DNA from: Dactylorhiza incarnata
Lineage: Eukaryota; Streptophyta; Magnoliopsida; Asparagales; Orchidaceae
Reading direction: 5' to 3'
DNA length: 64,000 nt
Assembly (NCBI GenBank): GCA_033032865.1
Contig: JAWHQI010000075.1
Coordinates: forward strand, 2,542,001 to 2,606,000
The notes below the pieces were generated by a model. The model saw only the letters and a program-made list of their open reading frames with translations, had not been told where the DNA came from and ran no database searches. A program made the translations under genes and the position numbers. The first letter of the stretch is position 1. Every line of letters begins with the position of its first letter. Of this stretch, positions 10,011-22,700 are shown in pieces.

Positions 10011-10770
10011 TCCCCTTCTTCTTCCCATCAGACTTAGGAGCATAACCCCTATCTTGCTGACCTGAAGTAGAGGGTCCATCATGACCTGGCTTCTTCTTCT
10101 CCCACTTCTTCTTCTTCTTCTTCTTCTTCCCAGAGAACAACACATCGCTATCTCCCCCAGAGATAGAAGTCCCGGCCAACTTTCTTGCCAAACTTTCCTG
10201 CGAAGCAAGTAAGTTTTCCAGCTCCAACAGAGATGGCTGATTTGCCCAACCCTGAACTGACGTCACAAAGGCAAGATACTCCTTCCACAGCCCGCGGATG
10301 ATATGCCTCTTCAATTTTGCCTCCGAGATGGGCTCATCAGGGTCCAATGCAAAAATCTCTGCTATGAGGTTCTTCATTTTGAGAAAGAAAGTAGAGATGG
10401 AAAGATCACCTTTAGAGGCCTTCGCCAACTCATTTTCAAGAAACTATAGCCGAGCTACATTCTTCTTATTGAACAGCCCGTCCAAAGACGTCCAAATCTC
10501 AGCAGCAGATTTACATCCAATGATGTGATCGAAAAGCTCTGGTGAGATAGCCCTCTTGAGTGTGAACTCTGCCTTTGCATTAGTCCTACTCCAAAGTCTC
10601 ACCTCTGCCATATTATCTCCTGCTAGATGAAATTCTTGTGTGTCTTCTCCTCCAACTATCTCCCATAGATCCTCGCCAAGCAAGTAACTCTCCATACACG
10701 ACTTCCACTTCTTGTAGTTAGTCGATGTGAGAAGTTCAATACCAAGCCCTCTTGCGTATCCAGCTTCCAT
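10011..10770 (-). pseudogene. Copia gag of C1
   Basis: An ATG at 10770 starts a gag reading frame (MEAGYARGLGIELLTSTNY, then SYLLGEDLWEIVGG, AAEIWTSLDGLF) typical of Copia gag. A stop after NVARL at 10444 breaks it. The frame continues as FLENELAKASKG... through the helical FFLKMKNLIAEI region and a Lys-rich run encoded by a TTC repeat at about 10100-10135, then shifts before the CCHC knuckle. The primer-binding site lies about 80 bp upstream. Confidence 0.85.
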
Positions 10771-10847
10771 GGCAAACTAAGTGGTTTCATCTTCACAAAG
10801 ATGATGGCAACTCAAGTTGAACACTGCTTATCCACTCCAACAACCTG

Positions 10848-10859
10848 GCTCTGATACCA
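10848..10859 (-). promoter_or_regulatory. C1 primer-binding site (initiator tRNA-Met)
   Basis: The minus strand reads TGGTATCAGAGC directly after the 5' LTR, the complement of the plant initiator tRNA-Met 3' end. It fixes the element's orientation. Confidence 0.85.
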
Positions 10860-12019
10860 TGTTAAAATTTTTGATGAACCGTTTAGGAGTAAGCAGGAGT
10901 TGCATCAACTGAGTTATAGCCAAACAATCACAATGCCACACAGCAACACAATAGTCTTTATTGAATCATAAAAACATCACTACATTTTGATACATACATG
11001 GCGAGACATGATTCATAAGAATCACGAAGGAGAGAAGAACAACACACACCAAAAAACACAAATCTGGCGACCTGACAAAACAGAGACCGCACAGACCGCT
11101 GCACTCCAGAGACCGCCCGGCTTGTCCTGAGGCCGCACGAATAGAATACAGGCAAGATGACCTGCACTGCAAGACCACCAACTCAGACCGCACGAACTGG
11201 AGCTTATTGAATAGAACAGAGAACATAATTTATCGCCACACCGCAACTCAGATAGCCTAACCACAGAAGGTCGCCTGATCGCTGAGCTCATTGCGAACAG
11301 CACAAGAACAACATAAACCAGTCCGTAGACAAGCCGCTGCCGAACTATTTATTCAAGCAACTGAGAAATCACCAAGGAAGGAGACCGCAATCTGCTGACC
11401 GCAAACCTGCGAACACAACAAACAGTCAACTCGCTTCCGAAACCGCCCAATCTCAAAATTGAGACCGCACAAAACAACCCAACCTCTAGTTCTTACAGTT
11501 CTCGTTATGAATGACGGGCCCTGCACCCCTATTTATAGGCGAGAGGATGGATTTCATCACCACCGCAAGAGAGGTACAGTCACTACCCATCAGATCGCGA
11601 GCGGTCTCACAGAGCAGACCGCGCGATCACACCACTTGGACAACACCCTGTCCAAGACCGCAAATTAGCAGCACACCGCGCACAAGCCGCGCGGACACAG
11701 ATCACTCCTTCCTTAGACCGCCTAGAGCAAACCAAGAACATCTAGCCAACTCAAGACAAGTCGCCAGATCAACCTACATAAGCCGCCCGGTCACAGCGGT
11801 TACACAAGAACAAACCGCCCAGTCTTCTTACAAAGAAGATAGACCAACCAAGCAGAGCAGACCGAGAAGAGACCGGAACATTACTAGAACAAACCGGCCA
11901 ATCACAGCAGACCTCCAGAGCCAGACCGGAAGAGCACCAGCACATAGACCGTGCGGTCTCTGCGGTCACCAATATACAGACCGTCGGCCAACTCCCACTT
12001 CACTTCAATAATTTCAACA
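10860..12019 (-). repeat. C1 5' LTR (1160 bp)
   Basis: TG...CA ends are fixed by the primer site on one side and the TAACT duplication on the other. A TATA box reads TATAAATAG on the minus strand near 11529-11538. GACCGC and GCGGTC words are frequent on both sides of it, densest at 11560-11970. Confidence 0.92.
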
Positions 12020-13195
12020 TAACTTAGATGGCAATTGAGCTAAGTCTTACAAGCCAACGCTTTTCGACAATCCTTTCTATAGGATGGTGCACCGAGGGGT
12101 GACCTCTTCACTGAACACTATGGATGGGTTCAGATCCACCTTGCCCGGCTCAATCATCGCAAACAACCAGCACGATGCAGGTACAATTTCACCTCAGCCT
12201 GGTAATGAGATAACCACACTAGATCATCAGCACAGCCACACAGGCAAATTCAAGCAACCACACATTGAGTGTCACTGGCACTAATGTCGGTGTTAGCACT
12301 AACACCGAGCGTTAGCTAACAGAACACAATTATGTCCTCTTTTTCGGGTATTTTTTGGAGATTGCCTCCAGAACTCCCTGCAGCACATCACAACACCCAG
12401 AACCTGAAAACAAGCATACATACTCGGAGTCTTCTCCGGAGCTCAATAAAGCGATATCAACATCACCAATCCAGACCAACCTGTCCAGATGGTCTTCACA
12501 CAGTATGTTAATGTCTGTACAACGATCCAGACTCTATATGCAATTTCTACGGGGATATGCCATATCAACCCATCGGAAGAAATCTATCCACTAATTAGTG
12601 GAAATCTTCTTGCTACTTATGCAAATCAAAGGACAAGCGTGTCCAAAGATTCTGGAGGAGAATTGTTACCCATGATGATCTCTTCGGCGCCATGATTCTA
12701 AAAGTAATCTGGATGGAGAGGTTCGTTGTACGCTCTCCTACAAATATCCGAACTCGGCACGTCGAACGGCTTGCCAAAAGGGTCTTCCTCTTCTAGTCCT
12801 CTTCTTCCTTGCCTTTGGAGAAAGAGAACTTCAATGAGAAATTAGAAGAGAAACCTAGTTTTTCTGCCTTATATATATAAAGTGCTACCGCAGGCATTAA
12901 CTTCTTAACGTCGGGCATTTGCCAAAAGGCGGTACAACCGCTCTCATCAAGAACAGCTTACTACCATTGGATGGAAGACCTAACGCCGGGCGTTACCTAA
13001 TAAATCCCAGCGTTAGCACTAGACGAATCTTCGAGACTTCTCGACAAGAACAGGAGCCTTATGACGACATGATAGTCATTTCGTCGAATCACTACCACCG
13101 GCGTTAATTCTAACGCCCATCGTTAGCTCTCGACAAGAATAGGATCTTTACGACAAAAAGGGAAATTCGTCGAGTTATACATAACACCCAACGTT
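12020..13195 (-). mobile_element. 3' LTR of K, segment 2 (with promoter and GCGTTA word array)
   Basis: This stretch links the K LTR fragment left of C1 to the fragment at 23438-23517. On the minus strand a TATATATAAGG box lies at about 12869-12882. Directly upstream (12890-13190) are repeated TAACGCC/GGCGTTA-type words with inverted halves, and related GTTAGCACTAAC words occur at 12285-12320. No credible coding sequence is seen. It is interrupted at 13196 by AB. Confidence 0.6.
12890..13190. repeat. Word array TAACGCC/GGCGTTA in K LTR
   Basis: Several degenerate inverted pairs such as TAACGCC-GGGCGTTA and CGGCGTTA...TAACGCC occur within 300 bp, directly upstream of the minus-strand TATA. 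The same words reappear at 23440-23470 on the other side of AB, confirming continuity of the LTR. Confidence 0.6.
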
Positions 13196-16100
13196 TGTAA
13201 CGTCCCGATTCATGTTAGGCCCCTTGAACACGTGTTGGTAAGTTGACTCGGGCTCGTGGTGCACTTGAGCGAGGAAAAAGATGCCAGCACAAAAAGAGGT
13301 TTGACGAACCGTCGAGAGGACTCGACGGTCTCGACGGATTCGTCGAGAGGACTCGACGAATCCATCTAGTGAGACTCGACGGTCTCGACGGATTCGTCAG
13401 GAGGACTCGATGAATCCGTCGAGTAGGACTTGATGGTCTGTCGAGTCGGTCACGACGGATTCATCGAGAGGACTCGACAAATCCATCGAGTGGGTCTCGA
13501 TGGTCCATTGAGTTGGTCTTAAAGATCCGTCTAGTGGGACTCGACGATTCGTCAAGAGGACTCCACGATTCGTAGAGACCACTCGACGAATTCATCGAGT
13601 ATTGGCCCTGTACAGAATTTTCCTGATTCATTTGATGTTTCAGGATGTGTACCGACCGGATAAGAGACTTCTGTGTTGTTTAAAGTCTATTTTATGCTTG
13701 TAATCAAGGTGGTCCTATAGGATAGCGACACGTGGTGGTGTTGTCCAATCTAGAGAATGGGAAGAACATTAATTTAATCAGATTCTTTTATTATTCAGAA
13801 CTTCCTCTTCCTCCATTGACAAAACTAGCCAACTTTTTCCTGAGAATAACAGGCTAAGAAGAATAAAAATAAGGACAAGATCACCGGAGATCACCGTCAC
13901 CATGCCGCCAAGGTGGAGGACGCGATCCGTGGTCAAAAATCAGTTGACTTCCGCCCCTCTCCCTTGGTGCTAGATCTTTAGATCTGAAAAAGGAGAGATA
14001 TTGGGCTCAAGAGAGCTTAATTTCAGCGAAATTAATGGAGTTCCATAGGAAGAGACCACGCTAGAACTTCCGTTCTAGGGTATCGTTCTCCGTAAAAATG
14101 ACTTCAATCAACTCATCTCTTCAATACGAAGTAGTAGGACTTGATTTTGTGAAGAGTAGTGGTCTATTGAGGCAGTATTGGAGGAGAAAAGCTTAGTCTT
14201 ATCTCACCTGTCGGCTGGAGGAAGAAGATGAACAGCTTCTGTTAGATCTACTCCAAGATCTGTGCAAGATCTATTATTAATTTAATAACAGAATCTATTT
14301 TATGCGTGCGGCTGACTTCAAGCCACTTTTTAGGCATGTTTCGACCAGATTTAGGTCTCGGGCTCAACGTGAAAGTTGTATCACTCGGAAAGACCTTTTC
14401 GAAATATGGTTGTACGTTTTCTGGGGAGTCCTATAGCTCCCTAGGATTAAAATTGAAAATGCTGTGTTTTAGCTAACTAAAATTTTTTTGTCAAACAGAT
14501 TCTATCCAAGTTTATATAGCTGGGTTTAAACCCATATTTAGGTATGATACTCTTAGATATGGACCTTGAGCTCAACATGAAATTTGTAGCCCTTGAAAAT
14601 ACCTTTCCAGATTGGGTTGGCACATTATTTTTGGTGTTCTGTAGCTCCCAGAAATCCTGTTTTAGTAAACATTGATGAACATGTAAGAGTTTTAATATTT
14701 TACTGATTTCTCCCAAAATATTTATCGGATGCTTACAAAATTTGGTACAGATGAGCATGATGATATTGTGATCACCCCTGTTTAGTTATAGAATTTTTGC
14801 ATACATATTTGCCATGAATTTGATTGCCGTATCATATAAATGTAAAGTACCATAAATAAGTATTGTGTAATACAATGAGGTCAAAATTTCATGGGATAGA
14901 TTCAAGCCTTATCTATGATCTATGGTAGAAGTTTCAGAAGATTAGGCTTTGAAATGAGTCCTTAATTAAATGTGTTGTTATAATTTATTATGCTGAAATG
15001 AAATATTAAGATTCTCATTTAGACAAGGATTTTGGAAACATGCATAAATCTGTACCTATATCACTTGGTAATCTATCATAGAGATTAGATTTATGATAAC
15101 CGCTTAGTAGAGATTATAATTGATGACCCTTTAGGAGAACGGGCACAGGATGATTGGTATTGAATAAGCGTGATCGAGTAGTTCTTATGAATTCAATTGT
15201 GTTCAAAGCATGTTGTGAATTGAGCATGAGGATTGGTATGGTTAATATGTATGGGCAGATTTATATAGTAAACTTGAAGTGAGTCCTTAAATAAGGCTTG
15301 AAAATACCTTTCCAGATTGGGGTGGCACATTATTTTTGGTTATTTGTAGCTCCCAGAAATCTTGTTTTAGTAAACATCGATAAACATGTACAGAGTTTAA
15401 ATGTTTTACTAATTTCTCCCAAAATATTTATCGGATGCTTACAAAATTTGGTAGAGATGAGCCTGATGATATTGTGATCACCCCTGTTTAGTTTTAGATA
15501 TTTTGGATACATATTTGCCATTAATTTGCATGTCGTATCATATAAATGTAAAGTACCATAAATAAGTATTGTGTAATACAATGAGGGCGAAATTTGGTGG
15601 GAATGATTCAAGCCTTATTTATGATCTATGGTAGAAGTTTTTGAGGATTTGGCTTTGAAATGAGTCCTTAATTAAATGTGTCGTTATAATTTATTATGAT
15701 GAAATGAAATATTAAGATGCTCATTTAGATAAGGATTTTGGAAACATGCATAAATCTGTACCTATATCACTTGATAATCTATCAGAGAGATTAGATTTAG
15801 GATAACCGCTTTGTAGAGATTATGATTGATGACCCTTTAAGAGAACGGGCAAGGGATGATTGGTATTGACTAAGCAAGATCAAGTAGTGCTTATGAATTC
15901 AATTGTGTTCAAAGCATGTTGTGAATCGAGCATGAGGATTGGTATGGTAAATATGTATGGGCAGATTTATATAGTAAACTTGAACATGGCATTAAACGTG
16001 CAAGTAGTCCAATATGATCAAAGTGGGTATTTCCCTTACATACACATACCACTGCACAAGAGTTATGACAACTCGGTATGGGTAGCAGTGATGGTTTGGT

Positions 16101-17529
16101 GCTGATTATAAGATATGGTTATATCATATGGTGTTATGTTATGTACCCGGTTGGTAGGTCCTTGTATGCTAATTAGCATCGATTGAACTTATAAACAGTA
16201 ACATGTGTTATGGACTTGGTTAGGAGTCCTTGGGTGCTTGATAGCATGGGTTGAGCATCGGAATTACTTTGGTGTGTATAGTCTTCACACGATTGCATAA
16301 TGATCCTAATTGGAGGATACATGTGGAGAGTCTACGAGATTGTTAGTTATCACCCCAACAGAAGATGACAGATAGACTCTAGGATCAGTTGGGCTGAGTC
16401 CTTTGGTGCTTACTTCCCAAAGACCCCTTCCACATCATAAGACTCAGATGGTTTAGCGAGCAAGAGTACGCAGGGTCTCCGTTGTTTTGTTCGTAGTGTT
16501 GAGGCGTATGTAAGGCCTAGGTCTGGTAGTGTGCATACCAACCTAGTAGTGCAGAAGCCCATTCCACTGTCTCCGTCTGGCCACGACATGAGGTTTTTGA
16601 GTGGTTAGCTACCCTCAAAAGGTGGGAAATAAAAGTTTATGTCGACATAGCAAATCAAAGTGCGTGTTTAAATCATGGGTGAGTCATCATACATACATTA
16701 ATTGCATTGCACCGCATAAAGATCCTCATCATATAAACTTGTATGGGTACCTTTATATGACGAGTTACTTATTATTGTGGAAGTCCCTTTAATTATAAGC
16801 TTGTATGAGCATCCTTATAAGTTAAGTTCAATTCAGTTCTTTATATACTCTGCTCTATTTATACTCTATTGCTGACTATACTGCTAGAGTAGATGTTTCA
16901 ATTTAGTTTGTTGTTGACTATACTGCTAGAGTAGATGTACTCTTATACTCTTATTATATCTATTGTGATAACTATTTCCTTGGCACCTGTTATATTGTAT
17001 ATTACTGATTATATTGAAGCATTCTCCCTCCTTCCTTCCGCCCGGTGCCTAAGAGTTGACGGGGGAGAGGATGTGAAGCCACTTAATATTTATGACTAAC
17101 AGTTGTTATGTCACTATTTTTAGGAGGACACCCAGCGGCAGGTGGAGAAACATTGTATGACGCAGGAGGACAGCCAGGCCAGGGCGATAGGGACTGAGAC
17201 TACGATACCTTCACTTCCGTCAATGATAGATGTGAGTGAGAGATTTGAGATGTAGCCCTTGAGGCAATTCTATACTCTGATATTTTGCAGGAGCTTTTGT
17301 ATCTACACATCCTTTTGTATATATTATTTTGACACTTTTACTTATTATGAATCTATGGCTTCTGTTGTTTTCTATTATTGATGGGTTGGCATAATGATAT
17401 TGGTTTAGCCAGTAGGATAGATGTCTTGGGGTACATGTTAGCCCATGTGCTGACGCTACCTCAAGGCAGTTGTTTTGGGCCTACAACTTCCCTCGTCCGT
17501 GTCTTGTTTTCTGGGAGGGGGGTCTTACA
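13196..17529 (+). repeat. AB 5' LTR (4334 bp)
   Basis: It is colinear with LTR B except for a roughly 705-bp tandem duplication (14590-15296 and 15297-16000) absent from B. A CTCGACGAATCCGTCGAG-type word array fills 13300-13600. Short open frames in the body are shared with LTR B but show no recognisable domain. Confidence 0.85.
13300..13600. repeat. TCGACGA/TCGTCGA word array in AB 5' LTR
   Basis: More than ten copies of CTCGACGA, TCGTCGAG and close variants alternate in both orientations at 15-40 bp spacing, so many adjacent pairs form palindromes. The partner array in LTR B is at 19850-20180. Confidence 0.85.
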
Positions 17530-17531
17530 AA

Positions 17532-17540
17532 TGGTATCAG
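17532..17540 (+). promoter_or_regulatory. AB primer-binding site
   Basis: TGGTATCAG sits 2 bp after LTR A and matches the initiator tRNA-Met complement for nine bases. It then runs straight into inverted RNase H sequence, so the normal downstream leader is missing. Confidence 0.75.
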
Positions 17541-18851
17541 TATATATCTGGAATCCTTCCTTCCCAGATGGTAGGGCAATGATTGGTGCATAGGTAAGGC
17601 TATCCTTTAGCTCTTGGAATGCAGCCTCGCACTTCGGTGACCATATAAACGGTACACCTTTCTTGGTCAAAGCGGTGAGAGGGAGTGCAATCTTAGAAAA
17701 TTCTTCAACAAACTTGCGGTAGTAACCAGCAAATCTAAGGAAGCTCCGCACATCCGCTGCCTACTTCAATGGCTGTCACTCCTTTACAACACGAACCTTG
17801 GCAGGATCCACAGCTAATCCTGACCCACTAATCACGGGGCCCAAAAATGCAAACTGCCGCAGCCAGAACTCGCACTTACTGTACTTGGCGAACAACTGAT
17901 GTTCCCACAGCTTTTCCAATATCAAAGCCAGATGCTTCGTATGGTCCTCCTCCGAGTATGAATAAACCAAGATGTCATCAATGAACACAATCATGAAAAC
18001 ATCAAGGTAAGGCTCAAACACACGATTCATCAGGCTCATGAATGCGGAAGTGGCATTTGTGAGCCCAAAGGGCATGAATGTGAACTCTAACAGTACGCAC
18101 CTCGAGCTAAAAGCTATTTTTGGAACACCCTCCTCATGTATCCTCAGTTGATATTACCCTGATCGCAAGTCCAAATTGGAGAACCAATGGGGTCCCACCA
18201 GCAGATCGAAAAGCTCATCGATCCGGGGTAAGGGATAGGTATTACGCACCATCAACCGATTGAGTTCTCGGTAATCTATGCATAATTGTAAGGATCCATC
18301 CTTCTTCTTAACGAACAAAACAAGGGCTCCCCAATGTGATGAACTAGGGCGAACAAATCCTGAGCCTGCCAACTCTTGTAACTGAACCCGATACTCTGCT
18401 AGTTCTTTAGGGGCCATCTGGTATGGAGCCCGGGAAATAGGTTTAGCACCCGATATTAACCTAATCTGGAAGTCCACTTACCTAGGCGGGGGTAATCTAG
18501 GTAACTTTTCTGGGAAAACATCAGAAAAATCCTGAACTACAGGTACATCCTTCATGTTGACATCTATCTCCTTCATCTCAAAACATATCATAAAAACTTT
18601 GTCCCCCTGTTCATAAGCTTTAACGGCCTGAATAGAGGATAATAAATGATGGGAGGCCTGGACAATACCTTCGAACACAACTTCGGAATCTTCATGCCTC
18701 AGTACAATTTTTTTCGTCGGGTAGTCGATCTTAGCATGGTTCCAATGCAGCCAATTCATGCCTAGGATCAGGTCAAAATCTGTCATCTTCAAAAGTGTCA
18801 CCGGTGCTTCAAATAGCTTTCCTCCAATCTCGATTTGGGCTCAAAGTGAAC
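17541..18851 (-). pseudogene. Inverted protease-RT-RNase H block inside AB
   Basis: The minus strand reads, from right to left: protease C-terminus (FDLILGMNWLHWN), the linker FSDVFPEKLPRLPPPR, RT ([59 protein letters not shown] with both catalytic Asp), then the tether and RNase H up to GFQIYTD. There the frame meets the primer site, whose reverse complement CTGATACCA overlaps the RNase H codons. Several stops and frame breaks are present. Similarity of motif wording to L (5054-6267) suggests the same chromovirus lineage. The block faces opposite to the LTRs and integrase. Confidence 0.85.
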
Positions 18852-19732
18852 TTTTAGCATTGCTTTCCACCCGCAGATGGGCGTCCACTCAGAAAGAATT
18901 ATCAGAACAGTAGAGGATCTGCTGCGGTTATGCATTTTGGGTAGAAGAGAGCCATGGGAGAGACTGCTACCGTTGGTAGAGTTCTCGTATAATAATAGTC
19001 AACAGGCAAGCATCGGGATGGCTCCTTTTGAGGCACTCTATGGAAGGAGATGTAGGACTCCCTTGTCATGGGTCCAGGACGAGGATCCAAAGGCGTTAGG
19101 GGTGGAGTTCATTAATGACACCGTTGCGATGATAAGGCTAATAAGGGATCGCATGCTAGAGGCTCAGAGCCGGCAGGCGAAGTATTATGATGCAAAGAAC
19201 AGGATGGTGGAATTTCAAGTGGGTGACAAAGTTTTCTTGAAGATTTGACTGATGCATGGAGTGTCGTGTGTTCGTGGAAGGAAGAAGATCAGCCTGTGGT
19301 ACTTGGGGCCTTATTCTGTATTGGAGAAGATTGGTCCCTTTAGCATATAGGCTGGAGCTACCATTGGAGTTGGAAAATTTGCACGGCGTATTTCATGTGT
19401 CCTCACATTAGAAGGCACTGCTTCGGCCTGAGCAGTTCGTCACCACTACTTCCAGCCAGGTGGCAACCGACAGATTTGTCCAGTTAAAGTCTGTGCGGAT
19501 AGTAGACACTGAAATCCAGAAGTTGCGGTGGAAAAGTGTTCCATTGGTAAAGGTCTTATGGTCCAATCACGAGAAGCTGGAGTACACTTGGAAACCTATG
19601 GACCTTATGCAATGACGTTATCCGGACTCGTTCCAACAAGGAATGAATGAATTTGTGTCGAACCTTGTACTTTAAACACTGTAGGCCCAAACTCAATTTC
19701 TTGGATGAAGTTATTTATTTATTTATAGGTTT
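18852..19732 (+). pseudogene. Integrase C-terminal half and chromodomain remnant of AB
   Basis: The sense strand enters integrase at FSIAFHPQM, close to the catalytic Glu (VHSERIIRTVEDLL). It continues through [27 protein letters not shown], then RQAKYYDAKNR and the GDKVFLKI start of the GPY/F module, and stops. Downstream sequence keeps degenerate GPY/F and chromodomain wording (VLWSNHEKLEYTW near 19555-19600) across further breaks. The finger and first two catalytic Asp residues are missing. LTR B follows at 19733 with no clear polypurine tract. Confidence 0.8.
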
Positions 19733-22700
19733 TGTAACGTCCCGATTCATGCTAGTCCCCTTGAACGCATGTTGGTAAGTTTACTCAGGCTCGTGGTGCA
19801 CTTGAGCGAGGAAAAAGATGCCATCGCAAAAAGAGGTTTGATGAACCATCGAGAAGACTCGATGGTCTCGACGGATCCGTCGAGAGGACTCGATGAATCC
19901 GTCGAGTGAGACTCGGCGGTCTCGATTGATTCATCGAGAGGACTCGACGAATCCGTCGAGTGGGACACGACGGTTCATCGAGTCGGTAACGATGGTTTCA
20001 TCGAGAGGACTCGATGAATCCGTCGAGTGGGTTTCGATGGTCCGTCGAGTTGGTCTCGATGATCCGTCGAGTGGGACTCCATGATCATCGAGAGGACTCA
20101 ACGATCGTCGAATGGGACTCGACGATCGTCGAGTGGGACTCGACGATTCATCGAGGCCACTAGACGATTTGTCGTGTATCGGCCCTGTACATAATTTTCT
20201 CGATTCATTTGATGTTTCAGGATGTGTGCCGACCGGATAAGAGACTTCTAAGTTGTTTAAAGTCTATTTTAGGTCTTGTAATCAAGGTGGTACTATAGGA
20301 TAGAGACACGTGGCGGTGTTGTCCAATTCAGAGCATGGGAAGAACATTAATTTAATCAGCTTCTTTTATTAGTATTGGACAAGAAGCCATCCGTAAGAAA
20401 TAGGAGAAAATATTCTGAACTTCTTCTTCCTCTTCTTCCAATGACTAAACCAGCTAATCTTTTCTTGAGAAGAACAAAGCTAAGGACAAGATCACTAGAG
20501 ATCACCGTCACCATGCCGCCAAGGAGGAGGACCCGATCCGTGGCCGAAAATCAGGTGACATTCGCCCCCTCTCCCTTGGTGCTAGATCTTTAGATCTGAA
20601 ATAGGAGAGATATTAGGCTCAAGAGAGCTTAATTTCAGCGAGATTAATGGAGTTTTGTAGGAAGAAACCATGCTAGAACTTCCGTTCTAGGGCGTCGTTA
20701 ACCGCGAAAATGAGTTTAATCAACTCCTCTCTTCAATACGAAATAGTAGGACTTGATTTCGTGAAGAATAGTGGTCTATTGAGAGAGTATTGGAAGAGAA
20801 AAGGTTAGGCTTATCTCGCCCGTCGGCTGGAGGAAGAAGATGAACAGCTTCTGTTAGATCTACTCCGAGATCTGTGCAAGATCTGTTATTTAATTAATAA
20901 CAGAATCTGTTTTACGCGCGCGACTGGCTTCAAGTCACTTTTTAGGCATGTTCCGGCTAGATTTAGGTCTCGGGCTCAACATGAAAGTTGTAGCCCTCCG
21001 AACGACCTTTTTAAAATGTGGTTGCACGTTTTCTGGGGAGTCCTGTAGCTCCCTAGGATTAAAATCGAAATTACTGTGTTTTAGCTAGCTATAAATTATG
21101 TGTCGGATAGATTCTGTCAAGGTTTATACAGTTGAGTTAAAACCCATATTTAGGTATGATACACTTAGATATGGACCTTGAGCTCAACATGAAAGTTGTA
21201 GCCCTTGAAAATACCTTTCCAGATTGGGGTGGCACATTATTTTTGGTTATTTGTAGCTCCCAGAAATCTTGTTTTAGTAAACATCGATAAACATGTACAG
21301 AGTTTAAATGTTTTACTAATTTCTCCCAAAATATTTATCGGATGCTTACAAAATTTGGTAGAGATGAGCCTGATGATATTGTGATCACCCCTGTTTAGTT
21401 TTAGATATTTTGGATACATATTTGCCATTAATTTGCATGTCGTATCATATAAATGTAAAGTACCATAAATAAGTATTGTGTAATACAATGAGGGAGAAAT
21501 TTGGTGGGAATGATTCAAGCCTTATTTATGATCTATGGTAGAAGTTTTTGAGGATTTGGCTTTGAAATGAGTCCTTAATTAAATGTGTCGTTATAATTTA
21601 TTATGATGAAATGAAATATTAAGATGCTCATTTAGATAAGGATTTTGGAAACATGCATAAATCTGTACCTATATCACTTGATAATCTATCAGAGAGATTA
21701 GATTTAGGATAACCGCTTTGTAGAGATTATGATTGATGACCCTTTAAGAGAACGGGCAAGGGATGATTGGTATTGACTAAGCAAGATCAAGTAGTGCTTA
21801 TGAATTCAATTGTGTTCAAAGCATGTTGTGAATCGAGCATGAGGATTGGTATGGTAAATATGTATGGGCAGATTTATATAGTAAACTTGAACATGGCATT
21901 AAACGTGCAAGTAGTCCAATATGATCAAAGTGGGTATTTCCCTTACATACACATACCACTGCACAAGAGTTATGACAACTCGGTATGGGTAGCATTGATG
22001 GTTTGGTGCCGATTATATGATATGGTTATATCCTATGGCGTTATGTTAAGGACCCAGTTTGTAGGTCCTTGTATGCTAGTTAGCATCGATTGAACTTGTA
22101 AATAGTAACATGTGTTATGGACTTGGTTAGGATTCCTTGGGTGCTTGATAACACGGGTTGAGCATGGGAATTACTTGGGTGTGTATAGTCTTCACACGAT
22201 TGCCAAATGATCATTATTGGAGGATTACTTGTGGCGAGTCTGCGGGCTTGCTAGTTGTCATACCAACAGAAGCTGACAGATAGACTCTAGGACCGGTTGG
22301 ACTGAGTCCTTTGGTGCTTACTTCCCAAAGACCCCTTCCGCATCATAAGACTCGGCTGGTTTAGCGAGCAAGAGTACGCAGGGTCTCCGTTGTTGTGTTC
22401 ATAGCGTTGAGGCGTACATAAGGCCTAGGTCTGGTAGTGTGCATACATACCTAGTAGTGGAGTAGCCCTTTCCACTGTCTCTGTCTGCCCACGATGTGAG
22501 TTGCCTGAGTGGTTAGCTACCCTCAAAAAGTGGGAAGTAAAAGTCTATGTTGACATAGCAAATCATAGTGCGTGCATAAATCATGGGTGACTCATCATAC
22601 ATACATTCATTGCATTGCACCGCATAAAGATCCTCATGATATAAAATTGTATGGGCACCTTTATACGATGAGTTACTTATTATTGTGGAAGACCCTTATC

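Larger units (their letters stand above)
6901..12019 (-). mobile_element. Ty1/Copia element C1, internally deleted, minus orientation
   Basis: C1 is flanked by a perfect 5-bp target duplication, TAACT, at 6896-6900 and 12020-12024. Its 5' LTR (10860-12019) is complete, while its 3' LTR (6901-7774) has lost its first 285 bp. The gene order on the minus strand is gag, CCHC, protease, integrase, then the N-terminal part of RT, which is Copia order. The deletion removed the rest of RT, RNase H, the polypurine tract and the start of the 3' LTR. Frameshifts and stops are present in gag, at the CCHC and in RT. It sits in the 3' LTR of K. Confidence 0.9.

Noticed and set aside
11500..12010. 166-codon plus-strand frame in the C1 LTR as a host gene
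   Set aside because: It is antisense to the LTR, low in complexity because of GACCGC words, and broken in the other LTR copy.
15330..16105. Paired frames identical to 21237-22093
   Set aside because: Same LTR sequence in AB. No protein family recognised and the frame is not kept in the duplicated copy at 14590-15296.
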